From: an uncultured Caulobacter sp.
GTDB taxonomy: Bacteria > Pseudomonadota > Alphaproteobacteria > Caulobacterales > Caulobacteraceae
Length of the DNA stretch: 64,000 nt
Reading direction: 5' to 3'
Assembly (NCBI GenBank): GCA_937925635.1
Contig: CALALX010000021.1
Coordinates: 32,067-96,066 of the forward strand
Under the pieces are notes generated by a model, which was not told the DNA's origin, did not search any database, and worked only from the letters and a program-made list of their open reading frames with translations. Numbering within the stretch: position 1 is the stretch's first letter; each line of letters starts with the position of its first letter. Positions 42,302 to 49,815 of the stretch are shown piece by piece. Made by a program: the position numbers and the translations under genes.

Positions 42302-42487
42302 ATGGACCCCTTTCTCGAACCGGGCGCGATGGTGCGCCATCCGGATCGGCCGGACTGGGGCCTGGGGCAGGTGCAGTCGGTGGTCGGCGCCCGCGTGACC
42401 GTCGACTTCGAGGAAGCCGGCAAGCAGACCATCGACACGACCGTCGTGCGGCTGGCCTTCGTGGCCGACGATCCGCGCGGCCGCTGA
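42302..42487 (+). CDS. DUF3553-family protein
   Basis: 61 residues. PGAMVRHPDRPDWGLGQVQSVVGARVTVDFEEAGKQTID is the DUF3553 (SH3-like, UvrD-C-type) pattern of a short beta-barrel. No enzyme function is known; it may bind nucleic acid or protein. It is divergent from chpT with 65 bases between. A site GGAAG-N16-CGTT (42243-42267) resembles the EcfG promoter but has a mismatch in the conserved -35 Cys position, so I do not call it. Confidence 0.88.
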   Translation: MDPFLEPGAMVRHPDRPDWGLGQVQSVVGARVTVDFEEAGKQTIDTTVVRLAFVADDPRGR

Positions 42488-42504
42488 ACGGGACGAAGAA
42501 CGGA

Positions 42505-43278
42505 ATGAGCGACGACGCCGACATCGGCCGCATCCTGGCCGACATCGTGGAAGAGGCCGGCCGGGTGATCATGCCCTTCTGGTCGCACGGCGGAACCGTC
42601 GCCCACACCAGCAAGGCCGACTCCAGCCCCGTGACCGAGGCTGACCATGCCGGCGAGAAGGTCATCGTCGCGCGGCTGAACGAGTTGTTTCCGGACGTCC
42701 ACGTCGTGGCCGAGGAGCATGCGGCCGAGTTCGGCACGCCGGACCAGGTCGGCGCCCGCTTCTTCCTGGTCGACCCGGTTGACGGCACCAAGGCCTTCAT
42801 GAAGGGCGACCCCAACTTCACCGTGAACATCGGCCTGATCCAGGACGGCCGCCCGGTCGCCGGCGCCGTCTGCGCCCCGGCCAGCGGCGAGACCTGGTTC
42901 ACGACCGCGCAGGGGACGATGAAGCGCACCGACGGCGGCGCCGAGCAGCCGGTCCGCGTGCGGCCCTGGCCGAAGGGCGAGGCCGTCTGCCTGATCAGCC
43001 ACACCATGAAGCCGGAGACCGTCGACGCCCTGAAGGTCGAGTACGGCTTCGACCAGCGCCTGGCGCTCGACAGCTCGATCAAGCTCTGTCGCATCGCCGA
43101 GGGCGCGGCCGACATCTACCCCCGCCATGGCCCGACCTCGGAGTGGGACATCGCCGCCGCCCAGGCCGTGCTCGAGGCCGCCGGCGGCTCGGTCCGCGGC
43201 TACAAGGACGCCCCGTTCGTCTACGGCAAGGCCGACAAGCGCTTCCTCAACGAGTGGTTCGTGGCCCGGGGCGGGTAG
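42505..43278 (+). CDS. cysQ: 3'(2'),5'-bisphosphate nucleotidase / inositol monophosphatase family
   Basis: 257 residues. Mg-binding residues are in VAEEHAAEF (near 70), DPVDGTKAFM (about 90-98) and SEWDIAAAQAVLEAAGG (about 212), the set of the inositol-monophosphatase superfamily; PVDGTKAF together with the latter favour CysQ, which clears PAP made during sulfate assimilation and sulfotransfer. Histidinol-phosphatase or another IMPase member cannot be excluded. It starts 17 bases after DUF3553. PAP from the sulfotransferase at 39308 would be a substrate, but no link is proven. Confidence 0.85.
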   Translation: MSDDADIGRILADIVEEAGRVIMPFWSHGGTVAHTSKADSSPVTEADHAGEKVIVARLNELFPDVHVVAEEHAAEFGTPDQVGARFFLVDPVDGTKAFMKGDPNFTVNIGLIQDGRPVAGAVCAPASGETWFTTAQGTMKRTDGGAEQPVRVRPWPKGEAVCLISHTMKPETVDALKVEYGFDQRLALDSSIKLCRIAEGAADIYPRHGPTSEWDIAAAQAVLEAAGGSVRGYKDAPFVYGKADKRFLNEWFVARGG

Positions 43279-44047
43279 CGGCTCGGACACGGCTTCGCAT
43301 CCTCCTGCGGTTTGACCCGAGGGGTTGGGGAGGTGGCGGAGCGCCGGGCCTCCGCCCGGAGCAGGGTAGTGAGTAACCGTTTCGACGAAGACTGACGCTC
43401 CGCGTGGTCGTTTTGGCCGCAGGCCCGGGACGCGCGGAGCTGTTCACCCCTTTATCCCACAAGGCCTGATCGCCCCCTGCCGCCGGACGTACCGAACGGT
43501 TGAGCAGCCGCCCACGGACGGGCGGACGTGCAAACCAGCGCACGCCCGGCGCGGAGGCTTGCGACCCCTCCGCCTGATCCCGCTCGACCACTCCCCGCCG
43601 CCGCATCAGGCTGGTACCACGCGCCCTCCCCCGCGACGGGGACGGCACAGAGGATGCGGGGAGTGGCGCGGGGGGTGCGCAGATTTCGATCTGTCCCCCT
43701 GTCTCCGTGTCCCCGGCGAGGGCGGGGGCCCATCCGGGCAAGGGCTCGGCGCCGGATCATGGATCCCGCCCTTCGGCGGGAAGGCGGGGGTAGTGATCGC
43801 GTGAAGGTCGCTTCCCATGGAAGGGAGCAACCCTTCGATCTCATGGACGTCATGCGTGCCGGGCGGGCCAGGTCAGTCAAGGACGGGCCTGCGGCCCGCC
43901 GCGCCGCGGCCGCGCGGAGCGCGGTCCTTGAGCTGAGGAGCGACGGCGCGCTCTTCGCGCCGTATGCGGCGGCCACGGGCCGACGCCGCGACGAAACTGG
44001 ACCGCCCGGCGATCGTCTCGCCATGAGATGAAGGGCGGGGTGGGGGC
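43279..44047. other. 769-base stretch without a convincing gene
   Basis: Open frames here are Arg/Pro-rich and overlap on both strands, with no domain I recognise. The stretch holds GC-rich inverted repeats, notably TCAAGGAC...GTCCTTGA at 43877-43931 and CCCGCC...GGCGGG-type stems near 43760-43780. It looks like decayed or repeat-rich DNA between cysQ and dapB. Confidence 0.55.
43877..43931. repeat. inverted repeat in the cysQ-dapB gap
   Basis: TCAAGGAC (43877-43884) and GTCCTTGA (43924-43931) are exact inverted repeats around a very GC-rich core. It is one of several hairpins in the non-coding stretch 43279-44047. Confidence 0.5.
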
Positions 44048-44404
44048 TTATGCAGTGGGCAGATTGAACTTCAGCCAGCGCTTTTCCAGTCCGCTGGCGT
44101 TTATCTCACGCCCCACCGGCAGCCTGTCGGTCGAGACCGTCCACTTGTGGACGGCGAACCGCGCGAAGGCCTGACCTTGCTCTGTCAGCTGGGAGAACAT
44201 CACGACGAGATCCGGCCGCCGCGTGACGTCCGTGCCGGGCAACAGTAGCCCCTTGTCGCGCAGGAATTCGGCTAGGACATACTGCGTTTCAGCGCCTTGC
44301 CGCTGATATGATCCGTCGTCCGGAACGATGTTCCCGGCTTCATCGTAGGTCGTGATCTTTTGGTTCAAGAGGTCGGGGACGTTCACGATCCTAAAGTCAG
44401 CCAC
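44048..44404 (-). CDS. hypothetical protein downstream of dapB
   Basis: 118 residues beginning with GTG at 44404, 3 bases after dapB. No signal peptide or membrane segment. Features are a Tyr/Asp-rich ITTYDEAGNIVPDDGSYQRQGAETQYVLAEFLRDKGLLLPG stretch, then VVMFSQLTEQGQAFARFAVHKW. The last looks like a small winged-helix or DUF-type fold, but I cannot name it. It shares the dapB transcript. Codon use is normal. Confidence 0.6.
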   Translation of the reverse strand: MADFRIVNVPDLLNQKITTYDEAGNIVPDDGSYQRQGAETQYVLAEFLRDKGLLLPGTDVTRRPDLVVMFSQLTEQGQAFARFAVHKWTVSTDRLPVGREINASGLEKRWLKFNLPTA

Positions 44405-44407
44405 CGC

Positions 44408-45193
44408 CTACCCCCGCATCCCCAGCACGTCCTGCATGTCGAACGCCCCGGCTCCACGCCCGGCCGCCCACTTCGCCGCCACCAGCGCCCCACGCGCGAA
44501 CAGACCCCGGTCTCTCGCCGAGTGGCTGAAGGTGATCAGCTCCTCTTCACTCGCGAAGAGGACGCTGTGTTCGCCGATGATGCCGCCGGCGCGGGTGACG
44601 GAGAAGCCGATCTCGCCCGGCGTGCGCGGGCCGTTCAGGCCGTGGCGGGCGGGGACCAGGACGTCCTTCAGCGCCACGCCCCGGCCGCTCGCCGCGGCCT
44701 CGCCGAGCATCAGGGCGGTGCCCGAGGGGCTGTCGACCTTGCGGTTGTGGTGCGCCTCGTGGACCTCGATGTCGAAGTCCTGCGGGCCCAGGGCGGCGGC
44801 GGCCTGGCGGACCATGCCCATCAGCAGGTTCACGCCGAGCGAATAGTTGCCCGCCCGTACGATGGCGATCCGCGTGGCGGCCTCGTCGATGCGCCGCGTC
44901 TGGTCCTGCGACAGGCCAGTCGAGCCGATGACCAGCGCCACGCCGCCGCGCCCGGCGGCCTTCTCGGCCAGCGCGACGGAGGCCTCGGGCGTAGTGAAGT
45001 CGATGACCACATCGGCGAGGGTGAGCGCCTCGTCGACGGAGACCAGCCCCTCGCCGTCCACGCCCGGCCGCTCGAACCGCGCGGCCACCACCACGTCGTC
45101 CCGTCCCTCGCAGGTCGCCGCCACGGCGCGCCCCATCCGGCCCAGCGCGCCGGCGATGGCGATCTTCACGGGGGCGGGGGCGGGCTGGGTCAT
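44408..45193 (-). CDS. dapB: 4-hydroxy-tetrahydrodipicolinate reductase
   Basis: 261 residues. GALGRMGRAV near residue 15 is the NAD(P)-binding loop, VIDFTTPEA the substrate region, and EAHHNRKVDSPSGTAL holds the catalytic His-His and Lys (about 148). It reduces dihydrodipicolinate in lysine and peptidoglycan precursor synthesis. I take the ATG at 45193; ATG 45229 is possible and gives 12 more residues. The open frame further upstream (to 45358) crosses an inverted repeat and is not used. Length fits DapB (about 267). Confidence 0.92.
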   Translation of the reverse strand: MTQPAPAPVKIAIAGALGRMGRAVAATCEGRDDVVVAARFERPGVDGEGLVSVDEALTLADVVIDFTTPEASVALAEKAAGRGGVALVIGSTGLSQDQTRRIDEAATRIAIVRAGNYSLGVNLLMGMVRQAAAALGPQDFDIEVHEAHHNRKVDSPSGTALMLGEAAASGRGVALKDVLVPARHGLNGPRTPGEIGFSVTRAGGIIGEHSVLFASEEELITFSHSARDRGLFARGALVAAKWAAGRGAGAFDMQDVLGMRG

Positions 45194-45253
45194 GGAAGCC
45201 TGCTTAGCGCCGTTGACATGCTCCGTCATCCTCGCGCCCCAAAACTCCGACGA

Positions 45254-45321
45254 CCCCGGCGAAGGCCGGGGCCCATCCTTGCGGCTCGACCGGGCCTGGT
45301 GGGCCCCGGCCTTCGCCGGGG
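45254..45321. repeat. perfect 22-bp inverted repeat before maeB
   Basis: CCCCGGCGAAGGCCGGGGCCCA (45254-45275, 22 bases) pairs exactly with 45300-45321 around a 24-base loop. Each arm is itself near-palindromic. The motif is a familiar intergenic type in Caulobacter relatives. It lies in the divergent gap between dapB and maeB and could fold or bind a protein. Confidence 0.75.
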
Positions 45322-45498
45322 GTGATCGGTGTGAAGGGAGCCCATGCCCTCGCGCCATACCCCCGCGAGCAAACTTCCGCCCGCGCCCGGTTGTCCCGGC
45401 GGGGCTCGGCCGTTAGGTTGCGCGCCTTCCTGCCCCCGACGCGACCGGCCTGACGACCGGCGACGCCGCTCCAGCGTTTCAAGGACGTCCGCTAGCCC

Positions 45499-47787
45499 AT
45501 GAGCGATTCCGAAAAGAAGACCTTCACCGACGCGGAGGCTCTGGCCTTCCACCAGTTCCCGACGCCCGGGAAGGTCGGGATCCAGGCGACCAAGCCGATG
45601 GCCACCCAGCGGGATCTGTCGCTGGCCTACTCGCCGGGCGTGGCCGTGCCGGTGCTGGCCATCGCCGACAATCCGGACCTCGCCTACGACTACACCTCCA
45701 AGGGCAACCTGGTCGGGGTGATCTCGAACGGCACCGCCATCCTCGGCCTCGGCGACCTGGGCGCGCTGGCCTCCAAGCCGGTGATGGAAGGCAAGGCGGT
45801 GCTGTTCAAGCGCTTCGCCGACGTCGACGCGATCGACATCGAGCTCTCCAGCAAGGACGCCGACGAGATCATCACCGTCGTCAAGAACATCGGCGTGACC
45901 TTCGGCGGCATCAACCTCGAGGACATCAAGAGCCCCGAGTGCTTCCGCATCGAGACCGAGCTGCAGGAGCTGCTCGACATCCCGGTGTTTCATGACGACC
46001 AGCACGGCACGGCGATCATCTGCGCGGCGGGGCTGATCAACGCCTGCGAGATCACCGGCCGCGACCTGGCTGACGTCAAGGTCGTCCTCAACGGCCCCGG
46101 CGCGGCCGGCATCGCCACGCTCGAGCTGATCAAGGCCATGGGCGTGCGGCACGAGAACGTCATCGCCGTCGACCGCAAGGGCGTCCTCTACCGCGGTCGC
46201 GCCGAGGACATGAACCAGTGGAAGTCGGCTCACGCGGTCGACACGCCCCACCGGACCCTGGCCGAGGCCATCAAGGGCGCCGACGTGTTCATCGGCCTGT
46301 CGGCCAAGGGCGCCCTGACCAAGGAGATGGTCGCCTCGATGGCCGCCAATCCGCTGATCTTCGCCATGGCCAATCCCGATCCGGAGATCACCCCGGAAGA
46401 GGTGGCCGAGGTGCGTGGCGACGCCATCATCGGCACCGGCCGGTCCGACTACGTCAACCAGGTCAACAACGTGCTGGGCTTCCCCTACATCTTCCGCGGC
46501 GCGCTCGACGTGCGCGCCCGGCGGGTGAACATGGAAATGAAGATCGCCTGCGCCAACGCGCTGGCCCAGCTGGCCCGCGAGGATGTGCCCGACGAGGTCG
46601 CCGCCGCCTACCACGGCCGCCAGTTGAAGTTCGGCCCCGAGTACATCATCCCCACCCCGTTCGATCCGCGCCTGATCAGCTACATTCCGCCCTTCGTCGC
46701 TCAGGCGGCGATGGACACCGGCGTGGCCCGCAAGCCGATCGAGGACATGGACGCCTACCGCGCCAGTCTGGCCCAGAGGCTCGATCCGACGGCGGCCTTC
46801 CTCCAGAAGCTGTCCGGCGCGGTGATGAGCGGGACGAAGAAGCGCATCGTCTTCGCCGAGGGCGAGGAGCCCAGCGTGATCCGCGCGGCCTACGCCTTCC
46901 AGGCCCAAGGCCTGGGCGAGTCGATCCTGGTCGGCCGCGAGGAGCTGGTCGCCGAGAACATGAAGCTGGCCGGCCTCGACCCGGCCGATGTGAGCCTGCA
47001 GGTGGTCAACGCCCGCCTGTCGGACCGCAACCCCGACTACGTCGACCATCTGTATGCGCGGTTGCAGCGCGAGGGCTATCTGAAGCGTGACGTGCAGCGC
47101 CTGATCAACCAGGACCGCAACAGCTTCGCCGCCTCGATGGTGGCCCTGGGCGACGCCGACGGCATGGTCACCGGCGTGACCCGCGCCTTCGACCAGGCGC
47201 TGGAGGAGGTGCTGCGCGTCGTCGACCAGGCGCCCGGCGGCCGGGTGATGGGCATGTCCATCGTGCTGGCCAAGGGCCACACCCTGTTCATCGCCGACAC
47301 CAACGTCACCGAGATGCCCGAGGCCGACGAGCTGGTCGAGATCGCCTGCGAGGCGGCGCGGGCGGTCAAGCAGCTGGGCTTCACCCCGCGCGTGGCTTTC
47401 ATGAGCTACTCGACCTTCGGCAACCCGATGGGCATGCGATCGGAAAAGGTCCGCGAGGCGGTGGCCATGCTCGACGAGATGGACGTCGATTTCGAGTACG
47501 AGGGCGAGATGCCGCCGGAGCTGGCGCTGGAGCCGGAGCAGCGCGGCAACTATCCGTTCATGCGCCTGACCGGTCCGGCCAACGTGCTGATCATGCCGGC
47601 CATCCACTCCGCCTCGATCTCCACCAAGCTGGTGCAGAGCCTGGGCGGCGCGACGGTGCTGGGGCCGATCCTTCTGGGCCTGACCAAGTCGGTGCAGATC
47701 GCGCCGCTTTCGGCCTCGGTGTCCAAGATCCTCAACATGGCTCTGATGGCGGCGTACGATCAGCCGCTTGAGCCCGCGGCGGAGTAG
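45499..47787 (+). CDS. maeB: NADP-type malic enzyme with phosphotransacetylase-like C-domain
   Basis: 762 residues. N-terminal malic domain: YSPGVAVPVLAIADNPDLAYDYTSKGNLVGVISNGTAILGLGDLG and VFHDDQHGTAIICAAGL near 165, then NAD(P)-binding NGPGAAGIATLELIKAMG (about 203). The C-terminal third (from about 430) is a PTA-like domain (AEGEEPSVIRAAYAFQAQGL, VKQLGFTPRVAFMSYSTFGNPMG). In MaeB proteins this part regulates the enzyme by acetyl-CoA. It makes pyruvate from malate. Length is usual for the class (about 760). Confidence 0.94.
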   Translation: MSDSEKKTFTDAEALAFHQFPTPGKVGIQATKPMATQRDLSLAYSPGVAVPVLAIADNPDLAYDYTSKGNLVGVISNGTAILGLGDLGALASKPVMEGKAVLFKRFADVDAIDIELSSKDADEIITVVKNIGVTFGGINLEDIKSPECFRIETELQELLDIPVFHDDQHGTAIICAAGLINACEITGRDLADVKVVLNGPGAAGIATLELIKAMGVRHENVIAVDRKGVLYRGRAEDMNQWKSAHAVDTPHRTLAEAIKGADVFIGLSAKGALTKEMVASMAANPLIFAMANPDPEITPEEVAEVRGDAIIGTGRSDYVNQVNNVLGFPYIFRGALDVRARRVNMEMKIACANALAQLAREDVPDEVAAAYHGRQLKFGPEYIIPTPFDPRLISYIPPFVAQAAMDTGVARKPIEDMDAYRASLAQRLDPTAAFLQKLSGAVMSGTKKRIVFAEGEEPSVIRAAYAFQAQGLGESILVGREELVAENMKLAGLDPADVSLQVVNARLSDRNPDYVDHLYARLQREGYLKRDVQRLINQDRNSFAASMVALGDADGMVTGVTRAFDQALEEVLRVVDQAPGGRVMGMSIVLAKGHTLFIADTNVTEMPEADELVEIACEAARAVKQLGFTPRVAFMSYSTFGNPMGMRSEKVREAVAMLDEMDVDFEYEGEMPPELALEPEQRGNYPFMRLTGPANVLIMPAIHSASISTKLVQSLGGATVLGPILLGLTKSVQIAPLSASVSKILNMALMAAYDQPLEPAAE

Positions 47788-47799
47788 GGTCATGGCCTC

Positions 47800-47844
47800 A
47801 TGAGGATCGGCTTCGTGTTCGCTTTCACCACCATCATCGACTAG
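47800..47844 (+). other. candidate 14-residue leader ORF between maeB and the Hsp70 gene
   Basis: ATG at 47800 opens MRIGFVFAFTTIID and a TAG. The F/T/I bunches resemble amino-acid attenuator peptides, and the next 45 bases fold into a strong stem. No amino-acid gene follows, and the start has a weak ribosome site, so this is only a candidate. Confidence 0.25.
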
Positions 47845-47856
47845 CGACGCGCCCCG

Positions 47857-47889
47857 GCGGAACCGGAGGCGCGCGCCTCCGCCTTCCGC
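47857..47889 (+). promoter_or_regulatory. strong stem in the leader of the Hsp70-family gene
   Basis: GCGGAA pairs with TTCCGC and, inside, GGAGGCGC pairs exactly with GCGCCTCC. There is no U-tract, so it is not a clear terminator. It ends 12 bases before the ATG at 47902 and could affect translation. Confidence 0.4.
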
Positions 47890-47901
47890 AGGACCTTCCT
47901 C

Positions 47902-49212
47902 ATGACCTCCGCCTCCGAGGCCGCGATCGGATTCGATTTCGGCACCACCAACACCGTCGTCGCGCTTGAGCGAGAGGGGCAGGCGCATCTCGCCGGCTTC
48001 AGCCACGACGGGCAGCCGTTTCACGCCTTCCGCACAGCGCTCAGCTTCCATGCGCCCGATCACGACCCGACCGCCCGGGTGGTCGACGCCGGGCCATGGG
48101 CCATCGACGCCTATGTCGAGGAGCCGCTGGAGACGCGGTTCATCCAGTCGTTCAAGAGCTACGCCGCCAGCGCCCTGTTCACCGACACCGAGATCCTGCG
48201 CCGCCGCTTCACCTTCGAGGACCTGCTCAGCGCCTTCCTGCTGAAGGTGCGTGAACACGGCGGCGAGACCCTGGCGGATCTGCCGCGGCGGGTGATTGTC
48301 GGCCGCCCCGTCACCTTCGTCGGCAACCGGCCGGACACGGCGCTGGCGCTGCGCCGCTACGAGACCGCCTTCCGCCGGCTGGGCTTCACCGACATCCGCT
48401 ATGTCCCGGAGCCGGTGGCGGCGGCCTTCTTCTTCGCCCGACGGCTGGAGGGCGACGCCACCGTGCTGGTCGCCGACTTCGGCGGCGGCACCAGCGACTT
48501 CTCGCTGGTCCGGTTCACGCACGAGAACGGCCACATCCGCTCGCGGGCCCTGGCCAACGCCGGCGTCGGGGTGGCGGGCGACGCCTTCGACTACCGGCTG
48601 ATCGACCACCTGGTCTCGCCGAAGCTCGGCAAGGGCAGCAGCTACCGGGCCTTCGACAACATCCTGCCGATCCCAAACCGCTACTTCACCGCCTTCGCGC
48701 GCTGGGAGCAGCTGGCGCTGCTGCGGGCGTCCAAGGACATGAAGGACATCCGCAAGCTGGTCCGCACGGCCACCGAACCGGAGAAGATCGCGCGGCTGGT
48801 CGAGCTGCTCGACGACAACCACGGCTATCGACTGTACCAGTCCGTCTCCAAGCTGAAGGAGGCGCTGTCGGGCGCCGAGGAAGCCGAGTTCGCGTTCGAG
48901 GGCGGCTCGGTCCGGATCGGCGGCCCGGTGAAACGGTCGAGCTTCGAGCGCTGGATCCAGCCGGAACTCGCCGCCATCGAGGGCGCCGTCGACGAGGCCC
49001 TGAAGCGCGCGAACCTGACCGAGGCCGGCGTCGACCGGGTGTTCCTGACCGGCGGCTCGTCTTTCGTCCCGGCCGTGCGCGCCATCTTCGAGCGCCGATT
49101 CGGCGTGGCGAAGATGGAGTCGGGCGCCGAGCTCGTCTCCATCGCTACGGGCCTGGCGCTCATGGGCGCCCAGCCCGACCTCGACGACTGGAGCGAGCGG
49201 GCGCCCGGCTGA
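47902..49212 (+). CDS. Hsp70-family protein (YegD-like)
   Basis: 436 residues. GFDFGTTNTVVAL near residue 9 is the actin-fold phosphate 1 loop, VADFGGGTSDFSLVRF is phosphate 2 (near 190), and VFLTGGSSFVPAVRAIF is the adenosine motif (about 375). It has only the ATPase half with no substrate-binding domain, as in YegD, a chaperone of unknown target. It is not DnaK. It converges on the VOC protein. Confidence 0.88.
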   Translation: MTSASEAAIGFDFGTTNTVVALEREGQAHLAGFSHDGQPFHAFRTALSFHAPDHDPTARVVDAGPWAIDAYVEEPLETRFIQSFKSYAASALFTDTEILRRRFTFEDLLSAFLLKVREHGGETLADLPRRVIVGRPVTFVGNRPDTALALRRYETAFRRLGFTDIRYVPEPVAAAFFFARRLEGDATVLVADFGGGTSDFSLVRFTHENGHIRSRALANAGVGVAGDAFDYRLIDHLVSPKLGKGSSYRAFDNILPIPNRYFTAFARWEQLALLRASKDMKDIRKLVRTATEPEKIARLVELLDDNHGYRLYQSVSKLKEALSGAEEAEFAFEGGSVRIGGPVKRSSFERWIQPELAAIEGAVDEALKRANLTEAGVDRVFLTGGSSFVPAVRAIFERRFGVAKMESGAELVSIATGLALMGAQPDLDDWSERAPG

Positions 49213-49215
49213 CCG

Positions 49216-49596
49216 TCAACCCGGGCGGTGCATCGCGCAGAGCTTGTTGCCGTCCGGATCGCGCAGGTAGGCGAGGTACATCTTGCCCATGCCGCCCTCG
49301 CGGATGCCGGGAGGATCCTCGCAGGTCACGCCGCCCGCCGCGAGGCCGGCCGCGTGCCAGGCCTCGACCTGTTCGCCGGAGCTGCAGGCGAAGCCGATGG
49401 TGCCGCCGTTGGCGTGGGTGGCCGGCTGGCCGTCGATCGGCTTGCTGACGCCGAGCACGCCGCCCGGGGTCATGTAGAAGATCCGGCGGCCGTCATCGAC
49501 GAAGCCGGGGTTCACCCCGAGCACGCCGAGCAGGCTGTCGTAGAAGGCCTTGGCCTTCTCGACGTCGTTGGTGCCGATCATGATGTGCGAGAACAT
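49216..49596 (-). CDS. VOC-family (glyoxalase-like) protein
   Basis: 126 residues with the paired beta-alpha-beta-beta-beta units of the VOC fold: HIMIGTNDVEKAKAFYDSLLG at the start and MYLAYLRDPDGNKLCAMHR at the end. His3 and the Glu-like ligand in the second unit may bind a metal; the lone enzyme type is not decided. Such proteins include glyoxalase I and fosfomycin-resistance or dioxygenase relatives. It converges on the YegD-like gene. Confidence 0.87.
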   Translation of the reverse strand: MFSHIMIGTNDVEKAKAFYDSLLGVLGVNPGFVDDGRRIFYMTPGGVLGVSKPIDGQPATHANGGTIGFACSSGEQVEAWHAAGLAAGGVTCEDPPGIREGGMGKMYLAYLRDPDGNKLCAMHRPG

Positions 49597-49815
49597 CGCG
49601 CGTCCTTCCCTCGTTGTTCGAAGCCAGTTGAGCCCGAGGGCGCGCGCCGGCGCAACGGCTCGTTTTCCCGAACGCCGCCTGAGCGAAATTGTCCGGCGTA
49701 GATTGCGCGCGGGCGTCCTCGCGCCAGGGCTTTCGCATCGTCATGGTCCGGCCCAAATCGGGGGCGGGCCGTCTGGCGTCGATCTCCATAACAAGATCAT
49801 GAGGGAGAGATCGAT

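Noticed and set aside
43452..44024. Overlapping open frames on both strands in the cysQ-dapB gap
   Set aside because: Arg/Pro-rich products without domains, overlapping each other on opposite strands, and rich in inverted repeats.
45226..48822. A 1198-codon minus-strand open frame across maeB and the Hsp70 gene
   Set aside because: It is antisense to the malic enzyme, whose full-length motifs are clear. The composition (Gly/Asp/His/Arg repeats) is that of a shadow frame.
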